A stretch of 11,468 nucleotides of DNA from Bacteroidota bacterium (GTDB lineage Bacteria > Bacteroidota > Ignavibacteria > Tepidaquicellales > Tepidaquicellaceae): the NCBI GenBank assembly GCA_023429265.1, contig JAEYVS010000148.1, positions 1-11,468 on the forward strand, in the 5' to 3' direction. A model generated the notes under the pieces. That model was not told where the DNA came from, searched no databases, and saw only the letters and a list, made by a program, of their open reading frames with translations. How positions within the stretch are numbered: position 1 is the first letter of the stretch; each line of letters opens with the position of its first letter. A program made the translations under genes and the position numbers. This document shows positions 1 to 6,574 of this stretch, piece after piece.

Positions 1-110
1 TCAAATATTCCTGTTGTTGTTCCGGAAACTTTAGTTACCCATCCATTCTGAGCATGCAAATTTGAAAACAATATTAAACTTAATAATGTAAGTAGTATAA
101 CTTTCCTCAT
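1..110 (-). CDS. Partial secreted protein, N-terminus only (probable YCF48-type propeller)
   Basis: Reading the minus strand from the ATG at 110-108 gives an open frame of 36 codons that leaves the window at position 1. It begins MRKVILLTLLSLILFSNL and continues to an HAQ cleavage-type end followed by NGWVTK. This is a typical Sec signal peptide: basic start, hydrophobic core, and a small residue plus Q at the cut. The mature start (QNGWV) is the same as that of the gene just upstream (AQNGWVS), so I infer a paralogue of the same beta-propeller family. Its ATG overlaps the TGA of the upstream gene in an ATGA tetranucleotide, which implies one mRNA and translational coupling. The domain content beyond residue 36 cannot be seen. 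I am sure of the start and signal peptide, less sure of the family. Confidence 0.75.
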   Translation of the reverse strand, partial: MRKVILLTLLSLILFSNLHAQNGWVTKVSGTTTGIF

Positions 111-1405
111 TTTACCAGCACCATCCTTCGCGTCTCAATAAAATCTCCGCTTTGAAGTTTGTAAAAATATACCCCGCTTCCCAGTCCCGTCCCATCAAAG
201 CTGTATTCATACACACCGGGCTGAAGCTCACTATTTACAAGTACTGCCACCTCTTTACCTGCAATGTCATATAATGACAATATCACCTTCTCACCTCCCA
301 TCGACGAAGGAATCTCAAATCTTATCGATGTAGCGGGATTAAATGGGTTCGGATAGTTTTGATGAAGTGAAAAACGTGACGGTAACTCGGAGGATAAGTG
401 ACTTATCGAAGTAACTCCCCCCGTCCCTGTTTTTAAAAGAGTCGTATTGCTTGCCATTGCCCACCCGGTAAGCGCATCAAAGAATTGAATACTCCCGTTT
501 ACACCGGCTGCTGGTGTATTTTGTATGCTCCAGGTTGCACCACCATCATTTGTTCTGTATATGTTTCCCGAACTCCACCTGCTGACCCATCCTGTATCTT
601 TATTCAAAAAAAATAAATTCTTAGCAAGAGATGTATCCAGCAGTATCCAATTTACTCCGCCATTAGTTGACTTGTATAGTTTATCCTTTATTAAATACCC
701 GGTATTTTGATCAATGAATTGAACCCTCTTCAATGCGTCATAAAAGTGGGAGGTATCATTAATTAATGTTGTCCAGTTGTCTCCACCATTTGTGGTCTTG
801 ATCATTATATCCATCTGGGGACATACATCGCAACCTGAAAACCCAATTGCCCATCCCGTATTAACATTGATAAAGCTAACATCTACAGTGTAACCTGCGC
901 TTCCAACAGAACCCCAGCTGGTCCCTCCGTCAGTTGTTTTATAAACCGCACCTTCGGTATGAAACATCGGTATGCTTCCCGTGGCCGCATATCCTGTATT
1001 ATCATTTAAGAATTTAATAGCTCTCACTCCTGAAAATACACCTACCGGTGAAAACCATGTGGTACCCCGGTCTGTTGTTTTATAAATTACTCCTCCTGCT
1101 AATGAAGAGACATGGTAAGACATTCCTAACCATCCCGTATTAGCATTAATAAAATGGACAGCAGTATAATCATTGAAATTGTGGGGATAAGGGACGGAAT
1201 CTGTTGACCACGTCGATCCTCCATCAGTAGTTCGGTAATATACATATTTACCTACCACCATTCCGGTATTTACATTTGCAAAATGAAATGCGCCGCCGCC
1301 CGGCACGGGAATGTTATAACTCACCCAGCCGTTCTGGGCATTTACATTCAAGGGTAAGAAATAAAAAAACAACGGGAGCCAAAGAATCTGTAAAATTTTT
1401 TTCAT
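107..1405 (-). CDS. Secreted seven-repeat YCF48/BNR-type beta-propeller protein with T9SS type A sorting domain
   Basis: This is a 432-residue exported protein. Residues 1-24 are a signal peptide (MKKILQILW..., hydrophobic core, ending NVNAQ). The body carries seven copies of an F-x-N-x-NTG-[WY] motif (NVNTGM, NANTGW, NDNTGY, NVNTGW, DQNTGY, NKDTGW, DALTGW), most paired with a [YI]-[KR]-[ST]-T-[DN]-x-G-x-[ST]-W Asp-box-like turn. That is the pattern of a seven-bladed YCF48/photosystem-stability-factor-type propeller. Residues ~341-432 form a C-terminal type A sorting domain: YPNPFNP, a LYDIAGKEV strand, GVYFYKL, and a basic end RRMVLVK. In the known pathway this tail directs secretion across the outer membrane by T9SS and is usually cleaved. 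The ligand or function is unknown. No clear Shine-Dalgarno site precedes the ATG. The TGA overlaps the next gene's ATG. Confidence is high for class and low for role. Confidence 0.93.
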   Translation of the reverse strand: MKKILQILWLPLFFYFLPLNVNAQNGWVSYNIPVPGGGAFHFANVNTGMVVGKYVYYRTTDGGSTWSTDSVPYPHNFNDYTAVHFINANTGWLGMSYHVSSLAGGVIYKTTDRGTTWFSPVGVFSGVRAIKFLNDNTGYAATGSIPMFHTEGAVYKTTDGGTSWGSVGSAGYTVDVSFINVNTGWAIGFSGCDVCPQMDIMIKTTNGGDNWTTLINDTSHFYDALKRVQFIDQNTGYLIKDKLYKSTNGGVNWILLDTSLAKNLFFLNKDTGWVSRWSSGNIYRTNDGGATWSIQNTPAAGVNGSIQFFDALTGWAMASNTTLLKTGTGGVTSISHLSSELPSRFSLHQNYPNPFNPATSIRFEIPSSMGGEKVILSLYDIAGKEVAVLVNSELQPGVYEYSFDGTGLGSGVYFYKLQSGDFIETRRMVLVK

Positions 1406-1428
1406 ATTTATTCTTTGGTTTATTTGGT

Positions 1429-1473
1429 AGCCTAATGCAATTTCGTAATTTAAATTTTAAAATGCAATAGGCT
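1429..1473. repeat. Intergenic inverted repeat, potential 15-bp-arm stem-loop
   Basis: The arms are 1429-1443 (AGCCTAATGCAATTT) and 1459-1473 (AAAATGCAATAGGCT). They are complementary at 13 of 15 positions and separated by a 15-nt AT-rich loop that itself contains the palindrome AATTTAAATT. The repeat fills most of the gap between the stop of the winged-helix gene and the start of the propeller gene, both on the minus strand. No U-run follows it on either strand, so it does not look like a standard intrinsic terminator. It could be an mRNA stem-loop, a protein-binding site, or a remnant of a small mobile repeat. Confidence 0.7.
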
Positions 1474-1485
1474 CGCGGCAGCTAT

Positions 1486-2133
1486 TTACAGCGGTAATTT
1501 CTTCAGGTCTTTTTTGAGCTCCTTTTTCAGCTTTTTACCGGATTTCGTGAGAATGTATATTCCTTCTTTTTTTGAATTCATTAGTTCAATATATCCCAAT
1601 TCTTTTAATATCTTCGTATCGCGCGCGAATGTAGCCCGGGAAATCGCGAAACCTACTTTGAAAAATTCCGAGTTGATTTCACCTTTTTCGAAAAATGCGG
1701 TAAGCATAAGCGAAATCCGGTCATATACCGGGTTCAGGTATTTTGAGCCGGTCAGATCTTTCAGTTTCTCCTTTAATACCAATGAATTTGTTGTGGTATT
1801 TAGCGGAGGCGGGACATCCTCTTTGTCTTCTTCCCGCTTTCCTTTATTTCTCTCGATGGATCTTGCGATTTGGCGCAAATATTCGTGGTTTTTGGCTAAT
1901 TTTCCGTACCTGAATTTTAAATTATCATTCTCGTCAGTTAATGCATCATTCTTTATCATTAGGTCCTGGACTTTCTGAGAGAGCTGGTAGAAATTGCTTT
2001 GATTTACCGATGGATCCGGATGTATCTTTTTTAAAGCCTCAATTTGCTTTTTTAAAGCTTCATTCTCTAAAACTAGCTTGCCATTAAACCTCTTTAAGTT
2101 ATCATTTATCTGCTTTAATGTATCATTATCCAT
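1486..2133 (-). CDS. Coiled-coil plus winged-helix DNA-binding-like protein, function unknown
   Basis: This is a 215-residue soluble protein with no signal peptide. Residues ~5-36 and ~45-96 are heptad-rich, charged helices (for example LVLENEALKKQIEALKK) predicted to form a coiled coil and hence a dimer. Residues ~97-118 are a charged, proline-containing linker (KREEDKEDVPPP). Residues ~130-205 resemble a winged helix-turn-helix: a helix YDRISLMLTAFFEKG, a recognition-helix candidate ISRATFARDTKILKELGY, and a wing KEGIYILTKSG, then a Lys-rich end. The frame is open 29 codons further upstream to an ATG at 2220, but that extension overlaps the divergent gene and does not look like the coiled coil, so I chose the ATG at 2133. 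I do not recognise a named family. A transcription factor is the simplest inference; the divergent kinase gene or the downstream propeller genes are possible targets. Confidence 0.8.
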   Translation of the reverse strand: MDNDTLKQINDNLKRFNGKLVLENEALKKQIEALKKIHPDPSVNQSNFYQLSQKVQDLMIKNDALTDENDNLKFRYGKLAKNHEYLRQIARSIERNKGKREEDKEDVPPPLNTTTNSLVLKEKLKDLTGSKYLNPVYDRISLMLTAFFEKGEINSEFFKVGFAISRATFARDTKILKELGYIELMNSKKEGIYILTKSGKKLKKELKKDLKKLPL

Positions 2134-2190
2134 ATACAAAAATATAAATCCCTGTCGTAAATGTAAAGCATTTTTATTAGTTTTTATGAT

Positions 2191-2742
2191 GTGAAAAATT
2201 TCATATTTTATAAATCTCATATACCAAAAAATTTGAAAAAGATTCTCATTATAGGATGCGGCGGCTCCGGAAAATCCACACTCGCGAGAAAACTCGGCGA
2301 AGCATTAAATTTACCCGTCATACACCTCGATATGCATTTCTGGAAACCGGGATGGGTCGAATCTTCGGATGAAGAATTTAATCCGAAAGTCGAGGAAATG
2401 CTGAAAGAACCGGAATGGATTATGGATGGAAATTTCGGGAGCACCATACCACTGCGGTCGGAATACGCGGATACAATTATTTTTCTGGATACCAGCCGGT
2501 TTACGCAGCTGTATGGAATATTTTCACGGGTAATAAAATACAAAGGTAAGACACGACCTGATCTGCCGGAGGGATGTCCGGAAAGAGTCGACTGGGTATT
2601 TACGAAATGGGTGTATAACTATAATAAGAGAAACCGTCCATTAATATTGAAATTTCTGGATACGATCAAGGATAGAAAGAACGTGCTAATTTTGAAGAAT
2701 AGGAAAGAAATGAACAGGTTTGCCGATTCATTTAAGAAATAA
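2191..2742 (+). CDS. FlaR-like DNA topology modulation protein / adenylate-kinase-like P-loop NTPase
   Basis: This 183-residue cytoplasmic P-loop protein resembles small kinase-like proteins annotated as DNA topology modulation protein FlaR. The Walker A motif is GCGGSGKST at residues 22-30, within KKILIIGCGG. It is followed by HLDMHFWKPGW (45-55) and WIMDGNFGST (77-86), both characteristic of this group, and by a lid-like basic/proline segment TRPDLPEGCPER (121-132). By family these proteins bind ATP, but the phosphate acceptor is not firmly established, and the FlaR name should not be taken as proof of a topology role. The start is uncertain. The GTG at 2191 gives 14 extra residues; the TTG at 2233 would give MKKILIIG, the usual N-terminus of the family. 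Neither has a clear ribosome-binding site. It is transcribed divergently from the winged-helix gene. Confidence 0.88.
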   Translation: MKNFIFYKSHIPKNLKKILIIGCGGSGKSTLARKLGEALNLPVIHLDMHFWKPGWVESSDEEFNPKVEEMLKEPEWIMDGNFGSTIPLRSEYADTIIFLDTSRFTQLYGIFSRVIKYKGKTRPDLPEGCPERVDWVFTKWVYNYNKRNRPLILKFLDTIKDRKNVLILKNRKEMNRFADSFKK

Positions 2743-2756
2743 TATTTGCTTTTCCA

Positions 2757-2802
2757 TTTAGACATCCCGCAGTGTTTTGTATATTCCAGTGTAAGCTCTT
2801 AC
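2757..2802 (+). promoter_or_regulatory. Weak promoter candidate with short inverted repeat before the hydrolase
   Basis: TTTAGA (2757-2762) and TATATT (2780-2785) are spaced by 17 bp and resemble sigma-70 -35 and -10 boxes (4/6 and 5/6). Just downstream, GTAAG-CT-CTTAC (2791-2802) is a 5-bp inverted repeat close to the expected transcription start, where a repressor could bind. The region is AT-rich, so chance matches are likely. The 79-bp gap to the kinase gene is the main reason to suspect a separate promoter. Confidence 0.25.
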
Positions 2803-2821
2803 GAATAAACATACTACTGCT

Positions 2822-3508
2822 ATGAAAAATCTTCTCATTCTTCACGGCGCGATTGGCGCGGTAAATCAATTCACACATTACGTAAAATTTCTCGAGTCGG
2901 ATTATAAAGTATACGCCATCGACTTTACCGGGCACGGCGGGAGCGATATCCCGAGCATACCATTCAGCATAAAGCTATTCGGTAATGACGTGCTGAAGTG
3001 GATGGAGCAAAAGAACTTCGATTCCATCGACATATTCGGGTACAGTATGGGTGGTTATGTGGCATTGTATTTAGCCAGGCATTATCCGGAAAAGATAGGG
3101 AGGATATTTACCCTGGCGACTAAATTTCACTGGCACGAGGAAACCGCAAAAAGAGAGGCGGCGATGCTTAACCCGGAAAAGCTGATGGAGAGTTTTCCTG
3201 CATTCGCGGAGGAACTCAAACACAGGCATTCTCCGGAAGACTGGAAGATTGTACTTCAAAAAACTGCCGATATGATGATAGACCTCGGACATAATAACAC
3301 GCTAAAGGATGAAGACTACAGAGCGATAGAAGCTGAGGTGCTGGTAAGCGTGGGTGACCGTGATAAAATGGTGTCGATAGATGAAACTCTTGGCGTATAT
3401 AAGCAGCTAAAGAACGGGCAGATGCTTGTTCTCCCGAATACCCCTCATCCCATAGAAAAAGTAGATCCGGACAGATTAGTACATTCGATAAAAGAATTCT
3501 TTAAGTAA
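2822..3508 (+). CDS. Cytoplasmic alpha/beta hydrolase
   Basis: This 228-residue single-domain alpha/beta-hydrolase-fold protein has no signal peptide. The oxyanion-region HG is at residues 8-9 (ILHGAIGA). The strand/turn DFTGHGGSD lies at 34-42. The nucleophile elbow is GYSMGG with Ser75, the acid is most likely Asp181 in GDRDKMV, and the catalytic His is His209 in NTPHPIEKV, so the Ser-Asp-His triad is complete. The cap between strands 6 and 7 is short and helical. The length fits small esterases or BioH/MenH-like hydrolases, but the substrate cannot be deduced. The flavin reductase gene follows after 17 nt on the same strand, so the two are probably co-transcribed. Confidence 0.9.
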   Translation: MKNLLILHGAIGAVNQFTHYVKFLESDYKVYAIDFTGHGGSDIPSIPFSIKLFGNDVLKWMEQKNFDSIDIFGYSMGGYVALYLARHYPEKIGRIFTLATKFHWHEETAKREAAMLNPEKLMESFPAFAEELKHRHSPEDWKIVLQKTADMMIDLGHNNTLKDEDYRAIEAEVLVSVGDRDKMVSIDETLGVYKQLKNGQMLVLPNTPHPIEKVDPDRLVHSIKEFFK

Positions 3509-3525
3509 ATAGGAAAGGAAGTGAT

Positions 3526-4185
3526 ATGAAATTGAAAGCATTATTCATTAACTGCACATTAAAGTACACCCCTGAAGCATCTAACACATTCGGATTGATA
3601 GAAAAAGTTGCCGGATTTATGAACGATCTGGATGTGGAGACGGAAATAATACGCGCTACGGATTTTAAGATATACTACGGCATAACCGATAAGAAGGTAA
3701 AGGATGATGACGAATGGCCGAAGATAAACGAAAAGATAATTGGCTGTGATATCCTTGTCATTGCCACTCCGATATGGATGGGCGTCAGGTCGTCTGTATG
3801 CCAGCTGGTGATAGAGCGTATTAACGGCGGAACGGGTAACGTAGATGAAAAAACAGGGCAGCCGGTTTATTATAATAAAGCCGGGGGTGTGATAATAACC
3901 GGCAACGAGGACGGGGCGCACGACTGCGCGGCTAATACGCTTTTCAACCTGTCTCATTTTGGATTTTCCATTCCCGCATACGCGGACTCATACTGGGTAG
4001 GGGACGCGGGTCCGGGAGCAGATTATCTCGATGAAAACGGCGGCGGAAAGAGGTCGCTATACACCAATAAAACCTCCCGATTCATGGCGCATAACCTGGT
4101 CCACCTGGCTAAGTTATTGAAAGAACACCCTTATCCGATCAATATCAAAGAGCTGACGGAAGAGGCGAAGAAGGAAAGTGAGTAG
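3526..4185 (+). CDS. Flavodoxin-fold NAD(P)H-dependent FMN reductase / oxidoreductase
   Basis: This 219-residue protein has the flavodoxin-like fold of the NADPH-dependent FMN reductase group. The first strand and phosphate-binding loop are KALFINCTLKYTPEASNT (4-21). The segment CDILVIATPIWMGVRSSVCQ (74-93) is the typical strand plus loop that contacts the flavin, and GGVIITGNEDGAHDC (120-134) is the next strand and loop. By family it binds FMN and passes electrons from NAD(P)H to a quinone, flavin or nitro/azo acceptor; the acceptor here is unknown. The start is supported by an AGGAAAGGA Shine-Dalgarno stretch at 3511-3519, 6 nt before the ATG. The C-terminus is a charged helix (LTEEAKKESE). 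It probably shares an mRNA with the hydrolase 17 nt upstream. Confidence 0.88.
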   Translation: MKLKALFINCTLKYTPEASNTFGLIEKVAGFMNDLDVETEIIRATDFKIYYGITDKKVKDDDEWPKINEKIIGCDILVIATPIWMGVRSSVCQLVIERINGGTGNVDEKTGQPVYYNKAGGVIITGNEDGAHDCAANTLFNLSHFGFSIPAYADSYWVGDAGPGADYLDENGGGKRSLYTNKTSRFMAHNLVHLAKLLKEHPYPINIKELTEEAKKESE

Positions 4186-4188
4186 GGC

Positions 4189-4217
4189 TTGATATAAAAA
4201 TTTAAATATACTATTAT
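4189..4217 (+). promoter_or_regulatory. Sigma-70-like promoter candidate for the propeller gene at 4244
   Basis: TTGATA (4189-4194) and TATTAT (4212-4217) are separated by exactly 17 bp and match 5/6 of each sigma-70 consensus box. They start 4 nt after the stop of the reductase gene and would place the transcript start near 4224, about 20 nt before the ATG. The region is very AT-rich, so the match is suggestive only. Confidence 0.4.
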
Positions 4218-4243
4218 ATTTATTATAAACTAAATCAACTACC

Positions 4244-5581
4244 ATGATTAAGTTAATTACGGTATTTACATTTATCATTTCTATAAATGCATATTCACAA
4301 GATCTCCAATGGAGACTAATCTCAACATCTCCGGGTGAATCGCCCGGTAGAATTGATGATGTGTTTTTTATTAATGAAAACACAGGCTGGACTTTTGACC
4401 TGGTTGGGAGCTTCCCAAATCATCAGTGGAAATCATTTAAAACCACAGATGGAGGCTATACCTGGGTAAGCACTTTAGTTAGTTCAACTATAGGAGGATT
4501 CAGGTCTATCGGCTTCGCTGATTCACTAAATGGTTGGATAGGTACTTTATCTGTCGGCGGAACAAACATTCTTAAAACTACCGATGGCGGTCAGAGCTGG
4601 CTTCCTTCCCTGATATCTAATCCACAAGATAGCATTGGGATATGCGGGATTAGTGTAATTAATAAGGATACTGTATATGCTACCGGCAGGTATTACGGTC
4701 CGGCCCATTTCTATAAGACTACAGACGGCGGTAAAAATTGGCAAGTGACAGATCTTGCAAAATATGGAATACACTATTTAATTGATTGTCACTTTTTTAA
4801 TGCAGACAGCGGTTTTATTACAGGGGGTACAGGTATTTCGGCTCCAAATAGCAAAGGAATGGTACTTTTTACTTCCAACGCGGGTGCAACCTGGGAAGTT
4901 AAAAAGATTACCAACAGCACCGGTACCTGGGGCTGGAAAATTTCCTTTCCCACCAGAGAGACAGGTTATATATCTCTTGAACGAAGTGGTGCCGGGGCAA
5001 GATATTTTTTGAAAACAACAGATGGAGGAGAGTCATGGCAGGAAAATACGTTCAGTAATACTTCCATCAGTGTTCAGGGTATAGGATTCATAAATGAAAA
5101 TACAGGATGGATAGGTGGAAATTTCGTAGGATCTTCCGGAAATGCCGGCTATGAAACCACTGACGGAGGGGAAACCTGGATTCCAATGGGATATTTTAAA
5201 AATATTAACCGAGTTAGGATAGTAAATGATACCCTTGCTTATGCGTCAGGTGACAGGATTTATAAATATACCCGCGACAGCACTGTAATTATAAATTTAA
5301 CTTCTAGTGAAATTCCTGACAAATTCACATTATATCAAAATTATCCAAATCCTTTCAATCCATCTACTAAGATCGCATTTGAAATTCCACAGGAAAACTT
5401 AGTAAAACTGTCGGTGTTTAATTCTCTAGGGCAACAGGTTGAGGTTTTAGTACATTCAAATGTATCTGCAGGTAAGTATGAAATTAACTTTGATGCTTCA
5501 AATATTTCGGCAGGAATTTATTTTTATAAATTAGAATACGAAGGGAATTTTAGGGTTAGAAAAATGGTAATTGTGAAATAA
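4244..5581 (+). CDS. Secreted YCF48/BNR-type beta-propeller protein with T9SS type A sorting domain
   Basis: This 445-residue exported protein is a paralogue of the gene at 107-1405 on the other strand. Residues 1-19 are a signal peptide (MIKLITVFTFIISINAYSQ). The body has about seven blades, marked by NENTGW, DSLNGW, NKDTVY, NADSGF, TRETGY, NENTGW and NDTLAY, with five copies of a KTTDGG-x-x-W-type turn (one has ETTDGG) plus a degenerate one (TSNAGATW). Residues ~357-445 are the type A T9SS sorting domain: YPNPFNPSTKI, SVFNSLGQQV, GIYFYKL, and the basic end RVRKMVIVK. It is predicted to be exported by Sec, crosses the outer membrane by T9SS, and is released or anchored at the surface. The function of the propeller is unknown; adhesion or scaffolding is a guess. 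No strong Shine-Dalgarno site is visible, and a hairpin starts 6 nt after the stop. Confidence 0.93.
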   Translation: MIKLITVFTFIISINAYSQDLQWRLISTSPGESPGRIDDVFFINENTGWTFDLVGSFPNHQWKSFKTTDGGYTWVSTLVSSTIGGFRSIGFADSLNGWIGTLSVGGTNILKTTDGGQSWLPSLISNPQDSIGICGISVINKDTVYATGRYYGPAHFYKTTDGGKNWQVTDLAKYGIHYLIDCHFFNADSGFITGGTGISAPNSKGMVLFTSNAGATWEVKKITNSTGTWGWKISFPTRETGYISLERSGAGARYFLKTTDGGESWQENTFSNTSISVQGIGFINENTGWIGGNFVGSSGNAGYETTDGGETWIPMGYFKNINRVRIVNDTLAYASGDRIYKYTRDSTVIINLTSSEIPDKFTLYQNYPNPFNPSTKIAFEIPQENLVKLSVFNSLGQQVEVLVHSNVSAGKYEINFDASNISAGIYFYKLEYEGNFRVRKMVIVK

Positions 5582-5608
5582 AAATACCCAAAGGCGGGGA
5601 CCTTTGGG
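5576..5608 (-). terminator. Intrinsic terminator hairpin for the csbD-like gene, possibly bidirectional
   Basis: The perfect 8-bp stem CCCAAAGG (5587-5594) / CCTTTGGG (5601-5608) has a 6-nt loop. Read on the minus strand, it is followed by TATTTTTATTT, a usable though imperfect U-tract, so it would end transcripts from the csbD-like gene. On the plus strand it begins 6 nt after the stop of the propeller gene but lacks a U-run, so there it may serve mainly as a 3'-end stabilising or weak bidirectional hairpin. The two genes converge on it. Confidence 0.7.
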
Positions 5609-5680
5609 CATTGTAGGGTAAAACATGGAGAAAGATATTTATATGGGGCTAATCTATATAACTAATTTTTAAACTAATTT

Positions 5681-5926
5681 TTATCTATCGCTCTGCCTTT
5701 GAGTATCTTCTTCTTTGTCTTGGCGAGCTTCGCTTTCATCCTGGAAATCTTCTAACTGAGAAGTAACTTCTTCTCTTGTTTTCCCGGATTTCTCCTGAAG
5801 ATAACCAACCAATTGATCATATTTACCTTCATACTCAGTTAGTTTATCATCGGTAATGTCGCCATAAATTTCTTTAGCCTTACCTTTGATCTTGTTCCAG
5901 TTACCTTTTATTTGCAGTTCATCCAT
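5681..5926 (-). CDS. CsbD-like stress-response protein
   Basis: This 81-residue, highly charged soluble protein has the CsbD family pattern: IKGNWNKIKGKAKEIYGDIT near the N-terminus (residues 6-25), then DDKLTEYEGKYDQLVGYLQEK (26-46) and GKTREEV. CsbD proteins are usually 60-70 residues; this one has an extra acidic tail (DESEARQDKEEDTQRQSDR). Members such as E. coli YjbJ and B. subtilis CsbD are abundant in general stress or stationary phase, but their molecular role is unknown. The start is well supported by AAAGGAGA (5935-5942), 8 nt before the ATG, one of the strongest ribosome sites in the window, which fits high expression. The PfpI-type gene lies 81 nt upstream on the same strand, and a terminator hairpin lies downstream. 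Confidence 0.9.
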   Translation of the reverse strand: MDELQIKGNWNKIKGKAKEIYGDITDDKLTEYEGKYDQLVGYLQEKSGKTREEVTSQLEDFQDESEARQDKEEDTQRQSDR

Positions 5927-6007
5927 CGGTTGTTTCTCCTTTAAGTTATGCTTGGTTTTTAAAAAAATTTTAAATATAGTTTTTACTACACTTTTATTTG
6001 AGGGTGT

Positions 6008-6574
6008 TTATACAGTCTTTTGCTCTTCGTGCACACCCTCGGCGTATTCTTCCACTAGCTTTCTGTTAAACGCCGGAATATCATCGGGCTTTCTGCTTGT
6101 AACAAGCCCTTCGTCCACCACTACTTCTTCGTCAACCCATTCAGCACCTGCATTAATTAAGTCAGTTTTAATTGAAGGAAATGATGTCAGCTTTCTGCCT
6201 TTGAGCGCACCTGTTTCAATTAATGTCCATGGTCCGTGACAGATAGCTCCGATAGGCTTCCCCTCTTCAAAGAAGGATGTTACAAAATCCACAGCTTTGT
6301 CATTTTTTCTCAGCCTGTCGGGGTTCATCACTCCCCCCGGGAGTAATAGACCATCGTAGTCAGAAGCATTCGCAGAGTCCAGCTCTACATCAACGTTATA
6401 TTCTTCACTCCAGTCATCCTTATTCCAGGCTTTGACTTTTGGGCCTTCCGGGGAAATAATATGGGTTGTTGCTCCCGCTTCTTCTAATGCTTTTTTTGGT
6501 TCGGTTAATTCCACCTCTTCAAATCCGTGGCAAACTAGTATCGCAATTTTTCTTCCATCAATTCTGTCACTCAT
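6008..6574 (-). CDS. DJ-1/PfpI family protein, YhbO-like
   Basis: This 188-residue cytoplasmic protein of the DJ-1/PfpI superfamily is closest in pattern to E. coli YhbO and PfpI. The N-terminal strand KIAILVCHGFEEVELTEP (9-26) holds the conserved Glu. LLLPGG is at 76-81. The nucleophile elbow AICHGPW places the reactive Cys at 112 with His113. The segments LKGRKLTSF, INAGAEW, VVVDEGLVTSRKPDDIPAFN follow the YhbO order. Family members have been reported as proteases, chaperones or glyoxal-adduct deglycases; the deglycase claim is disputed, so I assign only a protective stress role. An AAGGA site lies 11 nt before the ATG. A promoter candidate sits ~105-135 nt upstream. Its neighbour is the CsbD-like gene, another stress-linked family. 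Confidence 0.92.
   Translation of the reverse strand: MSDRIDGRKIAILVCHGFEEVELTEPKKALEEAGATTHIISPEGPKVKAWNKDDWSEEYNVDVELDSANASDYDGLLLPGGVMNPDRLRKNDKAVDFVTSFFEEGKPIGAICHGPWTLIETGALKGRKLTSFPSIKTDLINAGAEWVDEEVVVDEGLVTSRKPDDIPAFNRKLVEEYAEGVHEEQKTV

Noticed and set aside
1514..1978. Long plus-strand ORF (154 codons) opposite the winged-helix gene
   Set aside because: It is the antisense shadow of a coherent coiled-coil/winged-helix protein, is rich in Ser/Phe as expected from the reverse of Lys/Glu codons, and has no domain or ribosome site.
3559..3957. Minus-strand ORF (132 codons) inside the FMN reductase gene
   Set aside because: It is antisense to a clear flavodoxin-fold gene, and its translation shows no recognisable fold.
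4440..5190. Repeated ACNGANGGNGG-like DNA segments suggesting a DNA repeat array
   Set aside because: They encode the TTDGG turns of successive propeller blades; the DNA differs at many third positions, so this is protein repeat structure, not a CRISPR or tandem DNA array.
5886..6239. Plus-strand ORF (117 codons) across the csbD-like and PfpI-type genes
   Set aside because: It spans two well-supported genes on the opposite strand and their gap, with low-complexity Ser/Thr content.
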